Shown in pieces: positions 1-8,074 of a DNA stretch of 64,000 nt. The stretch comes from Rhodococcus sp. P1Y (lineage in GTDB: Bacteria; Actinomycetota; Actinomycetes; Mycobacteriales; Mycobacteriaceae). Every line of letters begins with the position of its first letter. The stretch's first letter is position 1. Below the pieces are notes generated by a model. That model searched no databases. It worked only from the letters and a program-made list of their open reading frames with translations, and was not told the DNA's origin. Position numbers and translations under genes: made by a program. The DNA lies in the NCBI RefSeq assembly GCF_003641205.1, contig NZ_CP032762.1:62001-126000 (forward strand), written 5' to 3'.

Positions 1-873
1 CCGGGACGCACCGTCCCCAAAAATGGACTCGTCGCGGTTCTCTCGGCGACGCCGGACAAGGCGAAGTCGGGATCCTCCTGGCTCGGCAGCCCGCCGGTGA
101 GGTTGCGTCGGGCCGCAGGGCGAGCCGACTCCTCGCGCACGTTCGATCCCTCGATGAAGCTCAAGCTCGCCCGCTCGTTCGTCGAAACCTGCCGGCTGAT
201 CCCGGTGATGGTCACCTTCGGCATCGGTCTCGGAGTGCTCTTCGGCATGACGTGGATCGCCGACGCGGTCGGGTACTGGCTCGCAGCGCTGCTGAGCGGC
301 ATGGTGCTGCTGATCGCCGGGGCGGTGGCTGCGACGGTGTCGGCGGCGGCGAAGTGGGCATGGGTCGGACGCATCGACAAAGTCGAACACCCGCTGTGGA
401 GCTCGTTCGTGTGGCGGAACGAAGTGGCGGACACGTTCGTCGAGACGGTCGCTGCACCATGGTTCGCGCGCGCCGCAGAGGGTACTGCTGTGCTGAACAT
501 GTGGTTGCGCTGGCTCGGGGCTGATATCGGTCGTGGGGTCTGGTGTGAGACGTACTGGCTACCGGAGGCCGATCTTGTGACACTCGCCGACGGCGCGACC
601 GTCAACCGAGGGTGCGTTGTGCAGACGCACCTGTTTCATGATCGGATCATGTCCATGGACAGCGTCACACTCGGACGAGGAGCAACCCTGGGACCACATT
701 GCGTCGCGCTACCCGCTGCGGGGATCGGCGACAGCGCGACGGTCGGTCCGGCATCCCTCGTCATGCGCGGCGACACCGTGCCCGGGCACACGCGCTGGCA
801 GGGCAACCCCATCGCGCCGTGGGCGAAGGGCGACCCGTACGCGCGCATCGTCGTCGCTCAGGACAGCCTATGA
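1..873 (+). CDS. C-terminal part of a Pls/PosA/Gbla-type NRPS-like protein (5' truncated by window edge)
   Basis: The frame is open from base 1 with no stop until TGA at 871-873, so this is the tail of a longer protein. Visible are a 'SSWLGSPP' motif followed by an Arg-rich stretch, about two membrane helices (roughly residues 60-120), and a C-terminal hexapeptide-repeat region resembling a left-handed beta-helix acyltransferase ('VTLADGATVNRG', 'GRGATLGPH', 'VGPASLVMRGD'). This order is typical of the large Pls/PosA/Gbla synthetases, which pair adenylation and carrier domains with a membrane-bound acyltransferase end and make cationic homopolymers or peptidyl products. The N-terminal domains lie outside the window, so the substrate cannot be read. 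The stop overlaps the next start (ATGA), which suggests co-translation with the M1 peptidase. Confidence 0.8.
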   Translation, partial: PGRTVPKNGLVAVLSATPDKAKSGSSWLGSPPVRLRRAAGRADSSRTFDPSMKLKLARSFVETCRLIPVMVTFGIGLGVLFGMTWIADAVGYWLAALLSGMVLLIAGAVAATVSAAAKWAWVGRIDKVEHPLWSSFVWRNEVADTFVETVAAPWFARAAEGTAVLNMWLRWLGADIGRGVWCETYWLPEADLVTLADGATVNRGCVVQTHLFHDRIMSMDSVTLGRGATLGPHCVALPAAGIGDSATVGPASLVMRGDTVPGHTRWQGNPIAPWAKGDPYARIVVAQDSL

Positions 874-2216
874 AATTCGCTGGTTCCAAGCTGGTGACAC
901 CGACGTTCGACCTCGACGCGAACGACGCCCCGATCGACGACTACCTGCCGCAGAACGGCAACCGCGGCTACCGCGTGTCCCGATACGAACTGGATCTCGA
1001 GTACAAGGTCGAGAGCAACCGGCTCGCGGGCAAAGCGAAGATCACGGCCGTGACGACAGCGACCACGTCCAAGTTCGCGTTCGATCTCGGTCCTGCATTG
1101 ACGGTCTCCAAGGTGACCGTGAACGGTTCGCGATCGGTGAAGTTCAGCCAACATCGGGGCAAGCTCAAGATCACGCCGGCCAAGCAGATCGCGTCCGGAG
1201 CCGCATTGGTCGTCGTGATCCAGTACGCCGGAACTCCCAAGCCCATCAACGGTTTCTGGGGTGAGGTCGGTTGGGACGAGCTGACCGAAGGATCCATCGT
1301 CGCGAGCCAGCCCAACGGCGCGGCGTCGTGGTTCCCGTGCGACGACCACCCGGTGTCGAAAGCCAGTTACGGCATCACCATCACCACCGATTCGCCGTAC
1401 TACGCGGTGGCCAACGGCACCCTGGTACGCAAGCAGACTCGGGCCAGCCGTACCACCTGGGTGTACGAGCAGCCCGAGCCGATGGCAACGTACCTCGCGA
1501 CCATCCAGATCGGCCCGTACAGCCAACACACCACCTCGCCCGGCCCGGTGCTGATGAAGGCTGTTCTCCCACATCGACTTCGGGCGAACTTCGACCACGA
1601 CTTCGGTCGTCAGACCGAGATGATGAGCACGTTCGAGCGACTGTACGGGCCCTATCCGTTCGCCGCCTACACCGTGGTGATCACCGACGACGATCTCGAA
1701 ATCCCCATCGAGGCACAGGGTCTGTCGATCTTCGGCGCGAACCACTGCTCGGGCACTCGCTACTTCGAGCGCCTCGTCGCCCACGAGCTCGCGCACCAGT
1801 GGTTCGGCAACAGCCTCACGCTGGGCAAGTGGAAAGACATCTGGCTACACGAAGGCTTCGCGTGTTACTCGGAGTGGATCTGGGCCGAGACTTCCGACGG
1901 AACCTCCGCGCGCGACAAAGCCCGACGCGTCCACACCATGCAGCGAGGACTTCCCCGCGATCTTATCCTTGGCGATCCCGGGCCCGCCAAGATGTTCGAC
2001 GACCGCGTGTACAAGCGCGGGGCATTGACCCTGCATGCCCTGCGAACCACAATCGGTGACGAACAATTCTTCGGACTGATCCAGGAATGGACGTCGAAGT
2101 ACCGCTACTCCACCGTCTGCACCGCCGACTTCATCGACCTGGCAACACGTTTCGGCTGCCCTCGTAGCCTGTGGGAAGCGTGGCTCGAATCACCTCAGTT
2201 GCCAGCGCTGCCCTGA
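870..2216 (+). CDS. M1 family metallopeptidase (aminopeptidase N-like)
   Basis: This 448-residue zinc peptidase is expected to remove N-terminal residues from peptides. The gluzincin signature is complete: HELAH at residues 305-309 and the third ligand Glu328 in 'WLHEGF', 18 residues after the second His. The N-terminal beta-saddle domain is present, but the protein is much shorter than full aminopeptidase N (about 850 residues) and lacks the large C-terminal helical domain, as in the short actinobacterial M1 subgroup. The ATG at 870 is chosen because it overlaps the upstream stop; the longer frame from 699 runs through the preceding gene. Coupling to a Pls/PosA-type synthetase may mean it trims or protects against that product, which is an inference. 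Confidence 0.88.
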   Translation: MKFAGSKLVTPTFDLDANDAPIDDYLPQNGNRGYRVSRYELDLEYKVESNRLAGKAKITAVTTATTSKFAFDLGPALTVSKVTVNGSRSVKFSQHRGKLKITPAKQIASGAALVVVIQYAGTPKPINGFWGEVGWDELTEGSIVASQPNGAASWFPCDDHPVSKASYGITITTDSPYYAVANGTLVRKQTRASRTTWVYEQPEPMATYLATIQIGPYSQHTTSPGPVLMKAVLPHRLRANFDHDFGRQTEMMSTFERLYGPYPFAAYTVVITDDDLEIPIEAQGLSIFGANHCSGTRYFERLVAHELAHQWFGNSLTLGKWKDIWLHEGFACYSEWIWAETSDGTSARDKARRVHTMQRGLPRDLILGDPGPAKMFDDRVYKRGALTLHALRTTIGDEQFFGLIQEWTSKYRYSTVCTADFIDLATRFGCPRSLWEAWLESPQLPALP

Positions 2217-2417
2217 GCTCTGGTTGCCTGGGCGTCGGGCTATCGCTTGGGGCTGCCAGGCTGGACCGCCGGGCCAGGCTGGGGCTGCCGGGCCTGGGCT
2301 GCTGGGCGCGATTTACCCCCTGATTGTGCGTCTTGGAGCCCATTTTGCGCACAACGCGGGAGTAGATCTGGCGCGGACGGTCTCCTCGACTGATTCCCCG
2401 GGTTCGGGCGCTGCTGA
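2217..2417. other. Intergenic region between convergent genes, G-rich imperfect repeats
   Basis: No convincing gene lies here. The first half (about 2249-2310) contains imperfect direct copies of GGGGCTGCCRGGC separated by GG-rich spacers. The second half carries the hairpin annotated at 2324-2354. Confidence 0.5.
2324..2354. terminator. Candidate bidirectional hairpin terminator
   Basis: Perfect 7-bp arms TTGTGCG (2324-2330) and CGCACAA (2348-2354) enclose a 17-nt loop. It sits between the 3' ends of the M1 peptidase (+) and a membrane protein gene (-). No clear U-tract follows, as is common in actinobacteria. Confidence 0.4.
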
Positions 2418-3038
2418 TTAGAACCAGCTGTGGCGCATGGAGATCACGGCGCCTGCCACGAGCGATGCGTACAGCGCTGTCGTTGCTGCCGCGCCGGCCC
2501 AGAACATCGGCGTCACCGACACCGACCAACGGTCGCTTTCACCGATTCGGATGTCGAACGGGAACGCGCTGACACACAAGGCGTCGAGACGTTCCGCATG
2601 AGCCAGAACGATTCCTGACGTATACGGCAGCCCGCGGACCGTCAGGGTTCGCGGTTGGTCGTCGACCAGGTAGGTGAGCACGCTGTCGGTGATCTCCCCG
2701 GTGAACCAGCCTCGCTCGACACGCCAACCGGTCGCGTGCGCTAGCCGGACAGTTCCGTTGCCCGCCGCCGTCGTCTCGACGGAATCAATAGTCACTACCT
2801 CGCCGGAACGCAGTAGGTGCCACCATCGAGCGATGCCGCGGAATCGCCGCGCCAACCCCACCGCCACCAAGCCGATCAACAGCACCGGCGCGAGGCCCGG
2901 AAAGTGGAGGAGCACAACGCCAGGAACGACCAGCGCCAACAGCACGACATAGCTCTCGCGCCAATCCCACGACAACGTCCCGGTGATGGGAACCATCAGC
3001 GGGACCCGCCTGCTCGTCGTAGGCAAGAGGACCCCCAT
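2418..3038 (-). CDS. Hypothetical membrane protein, four probable TM helices
   Basis: A 206-residue protein with two adjacent hydrophobic segments near the N-terminus ('YVVLLALVVPGVVLL', 'LAPVLLIGLVAVGLA'), a soluble central domain of about 95 residues and a C-terminal hydrophobic segment. The helix-flanked beta-rich layout resembles PH-like (bPH2) membrane proteins, but no diagnostic motif was seen and the function is unknown. The ATG at 3038 lies 2 nt after the stop of the upstream MFS gene, supporting translation as the last gene of a GntR-MFS operon. An internal ATG at 2996 is an alternative start. Confidence 0.65.
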   Translation of the reverse strand: MGVLLPTTSRRVPLMVPITGTLSWDWRESYVVLLALVVPGVVLLHFPGLAPVLLIGLVAVGLARRFRGIARWWHLLRSGEVVTIDSVETTAAGNGTVRLAHATGWRVERGWFTGEITDSVLTYLVDDQPRTLTVRGLPYTSGIVLAHAERLDALCVSAFPFDIRIGESDRWSVSVTPMFWAGAAATTALYASLVAGAVISMRHSWF

Positions 3039-3040
3039 AG

Positions 3041-4300
3041 TCAGGTGAGCTTAGACCCTTCCGCGTCCATAGGAGCAGCAGGAAGATGAGACGTAGAACG
3101 AGTGCGAACGAACACCCAGCACACTCCAGCCATGATCGCTCCGAACACGAAGATCGTCGGGTAGGTGAGGACCCCGGGCCACCTTTCGGTCAGCGCGGAC
3201 AGAATGGCAGGCACTGCGAAACCTAGGTAGGTGAGCGAGTAGAAGACTGCGGTGAGGCCTGCGAGATCGTTCGGTCCCGCGATGCGCTGAACTTCTTGAA
3301 GTCCGGACACCAAGGCCATGCCGTAACCACACCCGAGAACGGCCGCGGCGATCAATGCTGCGGCGATGGTCAATGCGGACGCCGCCCACGCCGCCAGCAG
3401 CATTCCGAAAACGAGGATCGTCAGGGCCACCAGTGCACCTCGCGCCGCGTTCGGAGTGTCGATCTTCCGGCCGACGGCCTGAATCGCGAACCCGGCACCG
3501 AGAGCGAGGACGGACATCAACGCGGACAACGCAATCGGATGTCCGCCACTTCGGTCGGCCATGAGCGAGGGCAGCACTGCGTAGGCGACGCTCGCCGCGC
3601 CGAACACCCATGGTGCGAGCGGAACGACAATCACCAGGAACCGCCGGTGCGTCGCAGCCGGGATCTTCAGGTCGTCGATCAGCCGTGCACGGTGCGCTTT
3701 CGGGACGGCGGGGCGTGTCTCGGGCACCGAGATCATTCCGATTCCCGCGATGACGCAGATGCCGACATGCACGGCGTACGCGAGATGCGTCGGCCACGGC
3801 GCCCATTGAGCGAGAATCCCTGCGACCCCTGCTCCGAGCGCGAAGCCGGCGGTGAGACTCATGGCCTGGCGTCGGGCTCCAGCACCGGGAGCTGCGGTGG
3901 GATCCAGGGCCGACAATTCCTTGATCCAGCTTCCGCCGACCGCCATGCCGATGCCGAGCGCGATTCCACTGAGAACTCGTCCGCCGAAGAGGATCCCGGC
4001 GGTGTCGGCGCCGAATGCGATGAGAATCGAACCGGCCGCGGCCACGGCTGTCGCGGGCAACATGACAGGCCTGCGACCGATGCGATCGGACAGCGGACCG
4101 CAGATCAACAGTGCCGGAACGATTCCGATGACATAGGCAAACAGAAACGTGTCGACGGTGAAGGCCGAGAACCCGTGCTCCAGGCGATACATGACCAACA
4201 GTGGGGTGAACTCGTTGCCACCCCACGCCACCGCGAAGAGCCCGGCGGCGACGAGCATCCACGTCCCCGTCCTCGTCTCGGTCGTCCGAGTTAATGTCAT
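3041..4300 (-). CDS. MFS transporter
   Basis: A 419-residue major facilitator with about 12 hydrophobic segments. The MFS motif A is visible after TM2 ('GPLSDRIGRRPVM'), as is a second Arg-rich cytoplasmic loop mid-protein. The ATG at 4300 overlaps the stop of the upstream GntR gene (ATGA), so the longer in-frame extension inside gntR is not used. The substrate cannot be read. Pairing with a FadR/VanR-type GntR regulator suggests a small organic acid or aromatic substrate, which is an inference. Confidence 0.85.
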   Translation of the reverse strand: MTLTRTTETRTGTWMLVAAGLFAVAWGGNEFTPLLVMYRLEHGFSAFTVDTFLFAYVIGIVPALLICGPLSDRIGRRPVMLPATAVAAAGSILIAFGADTAGILFGGRVLSGIALGIGMAVGGSWIKELSALDPTAAPGAGARRQAMSLTAGFALGAGVAGILAQWAPWPTHLAYAVHVGICVIAGIGMISVPETRPAVPKAHRARLIDDLKIPAATHRRFLVIVVPLAPWVFGAASVAYAVLPSLMADRSGGHPIALSALMSVLALGAGFAIQAVGRKIDTPNAARGALVALTILVFGMLLAAWAASALTIAAALIAAAVLGCGYGMALVSGLQEVQRIAGPNDLAGLTAVFYSLTYLGFAVPAILSALTERWPGVLTYPTIFVFGAIMAGVCWVFVRTRSTSHLPAAPMDAEGSKLT

Positions 4301-4944
4301 CTCGCGCCTCCGTTCAGTCCGTGTGTGCGCCGCATGTGGGTGTCGACGGCGTGGGCGAACCCGTCCACATCGGCCTGCTCGATCAGATCCGCGAGGACGG
4401 AATGCTCGTCGACGATGCGTGCAAGCTGGTCCGGATCCCGTGCGAGCGAATGGGTCGTCATCCGCCGCTGACGCTCTCGAAGACCGTCGTAGAAGGCGTC
4501 GAGCAGCGGGTTGCCGCCTGCGCGGACGATCAGGCGGTGGAAGTCTGCGTCGGCGGCGCTGAATTCGGCACGGGTCCCGGTCGCTGCAATGCTGCGCTGA
4601 CCCTCCAGGTTCTCGCGTAGCTGCACGACGAGTTCCCGTGTGGCCCGTTCGTCGGCGACGACGGTTCGTACGCTGCCGGTTTCGACGAGCCACCGTGCGG
4701 ACACGACATGCTCGGCCTCCCCAGGGGCGATCGCGACGACGAGTGCGCCGCGTTTGGGGTACAGCCGCATCCAGCCTTCGACCTGCAAGCGCAGAAATGC
4801 CTCGCGGACGGGGGTGCGGCTGATGCTCATGCGGCCGGCGATGTCACCTTCGCTGACCAGCTCGCCACCTGGCAGTTCACCGGTGACGATCAGTTCTTTG
4901 ACTGTCGCGTAGGCCTGCTCGGATGCTGAATACGACTTGGACAC
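4297..4944 (-). CDS. GntR family regulator, FCD subfamily
   Basis: 215 residues with a GTG start. The N-terminal winged helix (about residues 8-72) carries the typical 'GELPGGELVSEGDIAGRM' and 'SRTPVREAFLRLQVEG' GntR signature. The C-terminal all-helical FCD ligand domain (about 85-205) has His/Asp residues that usually bind a metal plus carboxylate effector ('HRLIVRAGGN', 'DEHSVLADLIEQAD', 'HTHGLN'-like end). It overlaps the MFS gene by 4 nt and probably represses its own operon in the absence of ligand. Confidence 0.88.
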   Translation of the reverse strand: MSKSYSASEQAYATVKELIVTGELPGGELVSEGDIAGRMSISRTPVREAFLRLQVEGWMRLYPKRGALVVAIAPGEAEHVVSARWLVETGSVRTVVADERATRELVVQLRENLEGQRSIAATGTRAEFSAADADFHRLIVRAGGNPLLDAFYDGLRERQRRMTTHSLARDPDQLARIVDEHSVLADLIEQADVDGFAHAVDTHMRRTHGLNGGAR

Positions 4945-4965
4945 GACATAGATACTAGTTGCTGA

Positions 4966-5090
4966 GGCTTCGCCGCCCGTGCGCGGGTAATGACAGAGGG
5001 ACGTAACTACGCACGCACGACCCAGGTCCAGGGTCGTGCGCGGGTAATGACAGAGGAACGTAACTACGCACGCACGGGGCGCGCAGCGCC
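4966..5090. repeat. Family A palindromic repeat, copy A1 (double stem-loop)
   Basis: Two consecutive imperfect stem-loops. Left arms read CGTGCGCGGGTAATGAC and right arms GTAACTACGCACGCACG (ends at about 5019 and 5077), joined by an ACCC..GGGT centre and bordered by GGCTTCGCCGCC at 4966. The element ends 2 nt before the stop codon of the 32-residue ORF (5093) and lies upstream of gntR. Related copies: 8513, 21991, 30278, 31771, 47724. Confidence 0.85.
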
Positions 5091-5092
5091 AC

Positions 5093-5191
5093 TCACTCGT
5101 CGTCGCCCTTCTTGAAGACCCGGCGCGCGGTCGGAATCAGCACGATCAACGCGCCCACGAGTACGACGACCGAAAATACTTCCAGCAACAT
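5093..5191 (-). CDS. 32-residue single-pass membrane peptide
   Basis: A very short ORF that starts MLLEVFSVVVLVGALIVLI (one TM helix) and ends in a basic/acidic tail 'ARRVFKKGDDE'. A strong GAGGAG site lies 9 nt upstream of the ATG and overlaps the stop codon of the DUF2752 gene, so it is likely translated by coupling. The small inner-membrane peptide has no recognisable family. It could be a partner or stabiliser of the neighbouring DUF2752 protein. The clear ribosome binding site, the TM plus charged tail and the tight spacing support it being real; conservation was not tested. Confidence 0.65.
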   Translation of the reverse strand: MLLEVFSVVVLVGALIVLIPTARRVFKKGDDE

Positions 5192-5203
5192 GTGCAGTAC
5201 TCC

Positions 5204-5605
5204 TCAACTAGGCGCGAGCCAACTTCCGACAGGGAGGTTTCTGAATACGGTGAACACGAGGACGATCACTATTCCGACGACGACTACCCCACTCGCGGGT
5301 TTCCGGAACGTTCGCCCACGCAACCGGGCGCGCGCCCAGATCGCCCACACGATCGCTCCGACGCACAGAAGGACCACCGCGAGCGCGTTGGAAGACAGCG
5401 CCGACGCGACATCGCCGCGAACGAGGTCACCGAATGCTCTCGTCGCGCCGCATCCGGGGCACCACAGACCGGTCATCGCATGCAGCGGGCACGGTAGGTA
5501 CGTCGACGTGCGGGGGTCTCGGACGAAGAGCAGCGCCCCTGCCGCAACAACGCCAGCGGCGACTGCCGCCGGCGCACCCAGGCGGGCCGCCGCGGTCGTC
5601 GTCAT
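5204..5605 (-). CDS. DUF2752 membrane protein
   Basis: 133 residues, with an N-terminal TM (about 10-28) followed by the family hallmark 'CPLHAMTGLWCPGCGATRA' (Cys-rich, residues about 38-56) and two further TM helices. DUF2752 proteins are small membrane proteins of unknown function whose conserved CPxCG-type cysteines might bind metal or form disulfides. Its stop codon overlaps the ribosome binding site of the 32-residue membrane peptide. The regulator at 5615-6232 lies 9 nt upstream on the same strand, suggesting one operon. Confidence 0.85.
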   Translation of the reverse strand: MTTTAAARLGAPAAVAAGVVAAGALLFVRDPRTSTYLPCPLHAMTGLWCPGCGATRAFGDLVRGDVASALSSNALAVVLLCVGAIVWAIWARARLRGRTFRKPASGVVVVGIVIVLVFTVFRNLPVGSWLAPS

Positions 5606-5614
5606 GTCACCAGC

Positions 5615-6232
5615 CTAGGCGAGCGCCGCATTCGGTTCGGGTTTGTCGGACGCATGGTCGTAGTAGCCGACGACACCCCGCGCACCGAAGACGGCGTACT
5701 CGGCTTGCCCCCCGGTCGTCACGGCCTCTTCGACGAGACCCCTGAGCACGACGTCGACCAACTGCTCCAGCAGGTGCCATCGCTCGGCTGGTTCGTGATC
5801 GCCTTGCGCGGCCGTGTCGGCGAAGTCGGCTCCGATGCGAGCATCGAGGGATCGCAACACCTCGAACACTCCTCGATCGGCCACCTGGATGTCCGCTTCG
5901 TTGTCGAGGACCACTCGCACGGCCCACCTGATGTCGTCGACGTGATTGCCGAGCCACAGGCGTCGCCGATATACGACGCCCAGCGACGGCCACCGTTTCC
6001 TGGCGGCCTGACGGGTCTTGCCGGTGACTGCGGCCAAGTCGGCCAGACTCGCCCCCAGCCACATCGCGGTCGTCGCAGCGGACTCGGTTGCTGCTGCAGC
6101 CTCGCGGTTCACGTTCTCTTCCTCGGTCAATGCTTGTCTGAGCGCGATCAACGCAGTGTGCCTGCGCTCGCGCTCGTCGCCGACGTCGGTCGTCTTCTCA
6201 CCAGGGTCCAAGTCTGACAACTTTTGGTTCAC
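5615..6232 (-). CDS. Putative HTH DNA-binding regulator with overlapping operator
   Basis: About 205 residues from a GTG at 6232. A helix-turn-helix-like segment is visible at about residues 58-82 ('LADLAAVTGKTRQAARKRW'), followed by a mostly helical acidic C-terminal half. No named family was recognised. The longer frame up to 6580 is rejected because it would run through the divergent promoter and the next gene. The start codon lies inside a GGTTCACAA half-site, and a perfect palindrome made from the same half-site lies just upstream, so autorepression is likely. It is divergent to the secreted protein at 6351 and upstream of the DUF2752 gene. Confidence 0.6.
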   Translation of the reverse strand: MNQKLSDLDPGEKTTDVGDERERRHTALIALRQALTEEENVNREAAAATESAATTAMWLGASLADLAAVTGKTRQAARKRWPSLGVVYRRRLWLGNHVDDIRWAVRVVLDNEADIQVADRGVFEVLRSLDARIGADFADTAAQGDHEPAERWHLLEQLVDVVLRGLVEEAVTTGGQAEYAVFGARGVVGYYDHASDKPEPNAALA

Positions 6233-6267
6233 AACAGAACCGTAGCTTGTGAACCTGAGGTTCACAA
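6226..6267. promoter_or_regulatory. Operator: perfect palindrome plus extra half-site
   Basis: TTGTGAACCT (6247-6256) and AGGTTCACAA (6258-6267) form a perfect inverted repeat with 10-bp arms and a 1-nt centre. A third GGTTCACAA half-site (6226-6234) covers the GTG start of the minus-strand regulator. The arrangement lies in the divergent intergenic region and suggests control of the regulator operon and perhaps of the secreted-protein gene. Confidence 0.65.
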
Positions 6268-6350
6268 CCCTTTTAGGGTGAATCGGCACCGTTCCGCAGT
6301 CCGGGCGCACCAACCGGCCTAGCGTCGAATTTCCGCGGACAGGAGACACG

Positions 6351-6935
6351 ATGGACACCTCACGGACGACCCGGATCACCGTCGCCGCACTGGCGACTTT
6401 CGCGCTGACCGGCACGATGGTCGGCACAGCACATGCGGCACCGCCAGGCGTCGGGTATTCCATCAGCACCGGCGCACCCGGCACGATCACCACGGTTCTC
6501 GACGCCGGCGCCTTCCAGCTCGGATCGGATGGGACAGCCGTCACGGTCGTCGACGACGCTGGTGCGACTCTCGCGAACATCCCTCTTGCCTACTCGGTCG
6601 ACGGCACCCTGTTTCCGGTTGCCGCAGCCATCGGCGACGGAGGTAGATCGCTGAACCTCGTCCCGGGACTACCGTCGGCGATCCATCCGGTGTACAGCCC
6701 AGCGGCCTACCAGAATCTGGTCACCCAAATCGAAATCGGTTGGCGCAACGGAGGATCTGTCACAGCGGGCATCGGCGCAGGTATCGGCGCGGCCGTCGGG
6801 TGCGTCCTGTTCCTGTTCGTCGGCTGCATACCCGGCGCGGCTCTCGGAGTGACGCTAGGCGTGGTCAACGGCGTCGTGAGTGCCAATCCTGCCGTGACGC
6901 CTGCGTTGTTCGAATTCGTGCGAACCCTGCCCTGA
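6351..6935 (+). CDS. Secreted protein with glycine-rich C-terminal segment
   Basis: 194 residues with a Sec signal peptide (basic start, hydrophobic core, 'GTAHA-APP' cleavage site near residue 31). The mature part is beta-rich, followed by a Gly/Ala-rich hydrophobic region around 145-185 ('GAGIGAAVGCVLFLFVGC', 'GVTLGVVNGVV') resembling a glycine-zipper membrane insertion segment with two cysteines. An AGGAGA site lies 5-10 nt upstream of the ATG. It resembles uncharacterised exported proteins of mycolic-acid actinomycetes; the function is unknown. Confidence 0.75.
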   Translation: MDTSRTTRITVAALATFALTGTMVGTAHAAPPGVGYSISTGAPGTITTVLDAGAFQLGSDGTAVTVVDDAGATLANIPLAYSVDGTLFPVAAAIGDGGRSLNLVPGLPSAIHPVYSPAAYQNLVTQIEIGWRNGGSVTAGIGAGIGAAVGCVLFLFVGCIPGAALGVTLGVVNGVVSANPAVTPALFEFVRTLP

Positions 6936-6944
6936 GGCTCCGGG

Positions 6945-7289
6945 TCACGGCACGACGACCACACTGCCGATCATGTCGGGGTGCGGGGTGCAGTGGTAGC
7001 TGTAGGTGCCGGGCTCGGTGAACGTGTGGGAGAAGCTGTTCGCCGTCATGAGCGGGCTGCGGAACGCCCGATCGTCGGCGACGACGTCGTGGGCCATGCC
7101 GCCATCGGCGAACACCCACGTCACCGTCTCGCCCGCCGAGATGGTGATGTTCGACGGTGTGTACGAGCGGTCGGCAACGATCACCTGCCCCGGCACCTCG
7201 GGCGCGGGCGCTTTCTCCGGCGCGGGCGACGAACAACCGGAGACGAGCACGAGCGCAGCGGCTCCGAACAGTACCAACGATGATCTCAC
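6945..7289 (-). CDS. Cupredoxin-domain lipoprotein
   Basis: 114 residues with a lipoprotein signal (lipobox 'LVSGC', Cys at about 19). The remaining domain is a plastocyanin/azurin-like cupredoxin. The type-1 copper ligands are visible as His in 'GMAHDV' and the C-terminal 'YHCTPHPDM' loop (Cys, His, Met). It probably carries electrons or binds copper on the outer face of the membrane. It lies 10 nt after the membrane protein gene on the same strand (stop at 7300) and is probably cotranscribed with it. The convergent secreted-protein gene ends 9 bp away. Confidence 0.88.
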   Translation of the reverse strand: MRSSLVLFGAAALVLVSGCSSPAPEKAPAPEVPGQVIVADRSYTPSNITISAGETVTWVFADGGMAHDVVADDRAFRSPLMTANSFSHTFTEPGTYSYHCTPHPDMIGSVVVVP

Positions 7290-7299
7290 TACATCGAGG

Positions 7300-7911
7300 T
7301 TACGGACCCGTCGGTGCCGTCGCTGCGGCGTGGGCTTGCGCTGCGGTCCTCTGGGTGAACTTCACGGCCAGGACGATGAGCACGATCGGAATGACCCAGT
7401 TGCACACCAGATCCACTGTCCGCGCGCCGCTGTCCTCGGCGTCGCTGATCGGATCCAGAGCACCCGCCACGAAGTGCGATCCGGCCATGACGATCAGCGC
7501 GAGACCCCACGCCAAGCTGATACGACGGTTCGTCGCGTGGAACTTGGGCGAATCCCAGTAGGCCTTGTCGACGCTCTCGCGTGCGTACTGCTCGGTGAAC
7601 GGAATGGTGAATGCCGAGACGAGCATCACCACTCCGAGGAGCAGCGTCGTGCCGCCGCGCGCGAAATTTGTCAGGAACTCGTCGACGCTGTCGCCGCCGA
7701 TGAACCCGATCGCGGCGATCGCGACGAACGTCACCACACCCGCGATGTCAAGAAGCTTGATGCCACTGCCGCGCTGGTAGGCAGCGATGGCCACCGCTGC
7801 GATCGCGGACACCAGGGCGGCGTACGCAACCTGGTCGTCGCCAAGGCGGGCGACCAGAATCGAGAACAGGAACCAGGGCGCCAAACCGAGAACCATCTGT
7901 CCGAATTTCAT
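7300..7911 (-). CDS. Polytopic membrane protein of unknown function
   Basis: 203 residues from ATG 7911, with about six hydrophobic segments ('VLGLAPWFLFSILVARL', 'AALVSAIAAVAIAAY', 'VVTFVAIAAIGFIGG', 'WVIPIVLIVLAVKF'). An in-frame extension to 7959 is less likely because it is Arg-rich. A conserved-looking loop 'FTEQYARESVDKAYWDSPKFHATNRRIS' separates TM4 and TM5. No function is assigned. The cupredoxin lipoprotein follows 10 nt downstream, so a redox or metal role is possible. Confidence 0.65.
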   Translation of the reverse strand: MKFGQMVLGLAPWFLFSILVARLGDDQVAYAALVSAIAAVAIAAYQRGSGIKLLDIAGVVTFVAIAAIGFIGGDSVDEFLTNFARGGTTLLLGVVMLVSAFTIPFTEQYARESVDKAYWDSPKFHATNRRISLAWGLALIVMAGSHFVAGALDPISDAEDSGARTVDLVCNWVIPIVLIVLAVKFTQRTAAQAHAAATAPTGP

Positions 7912-7985
7912 ATCGACAGACAGTGCTCGCCGAGCGCGTCGAGCGCACGTCATCGGCAATAAATCACCCGCAGAGGGTGGGCTCG

Positions 7986-8013
7986 ACTTCTCGGCCGGCG
8001 TCGACCGAGAAGT
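7986..8013. promoter_or_regulatory. Inverted repeat in divergent promoter region
   Basis: Perfect 9-bp arms ACTTCTCGG (7986-7994) and CCGAGAAGT (8005-8013) with a 10-nt spacer, between divergent genes at 7911 (-) and 8075 (+). A candidate operator; no adjacent regulator gene is obvious. Confidence 0.4.
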
Positions 8014-8074
8014 GCACAGACGTGAGCTCGGGTAACATCACCGCGGAATCGTTCGACCGAGAGGCCCCTCCTTC

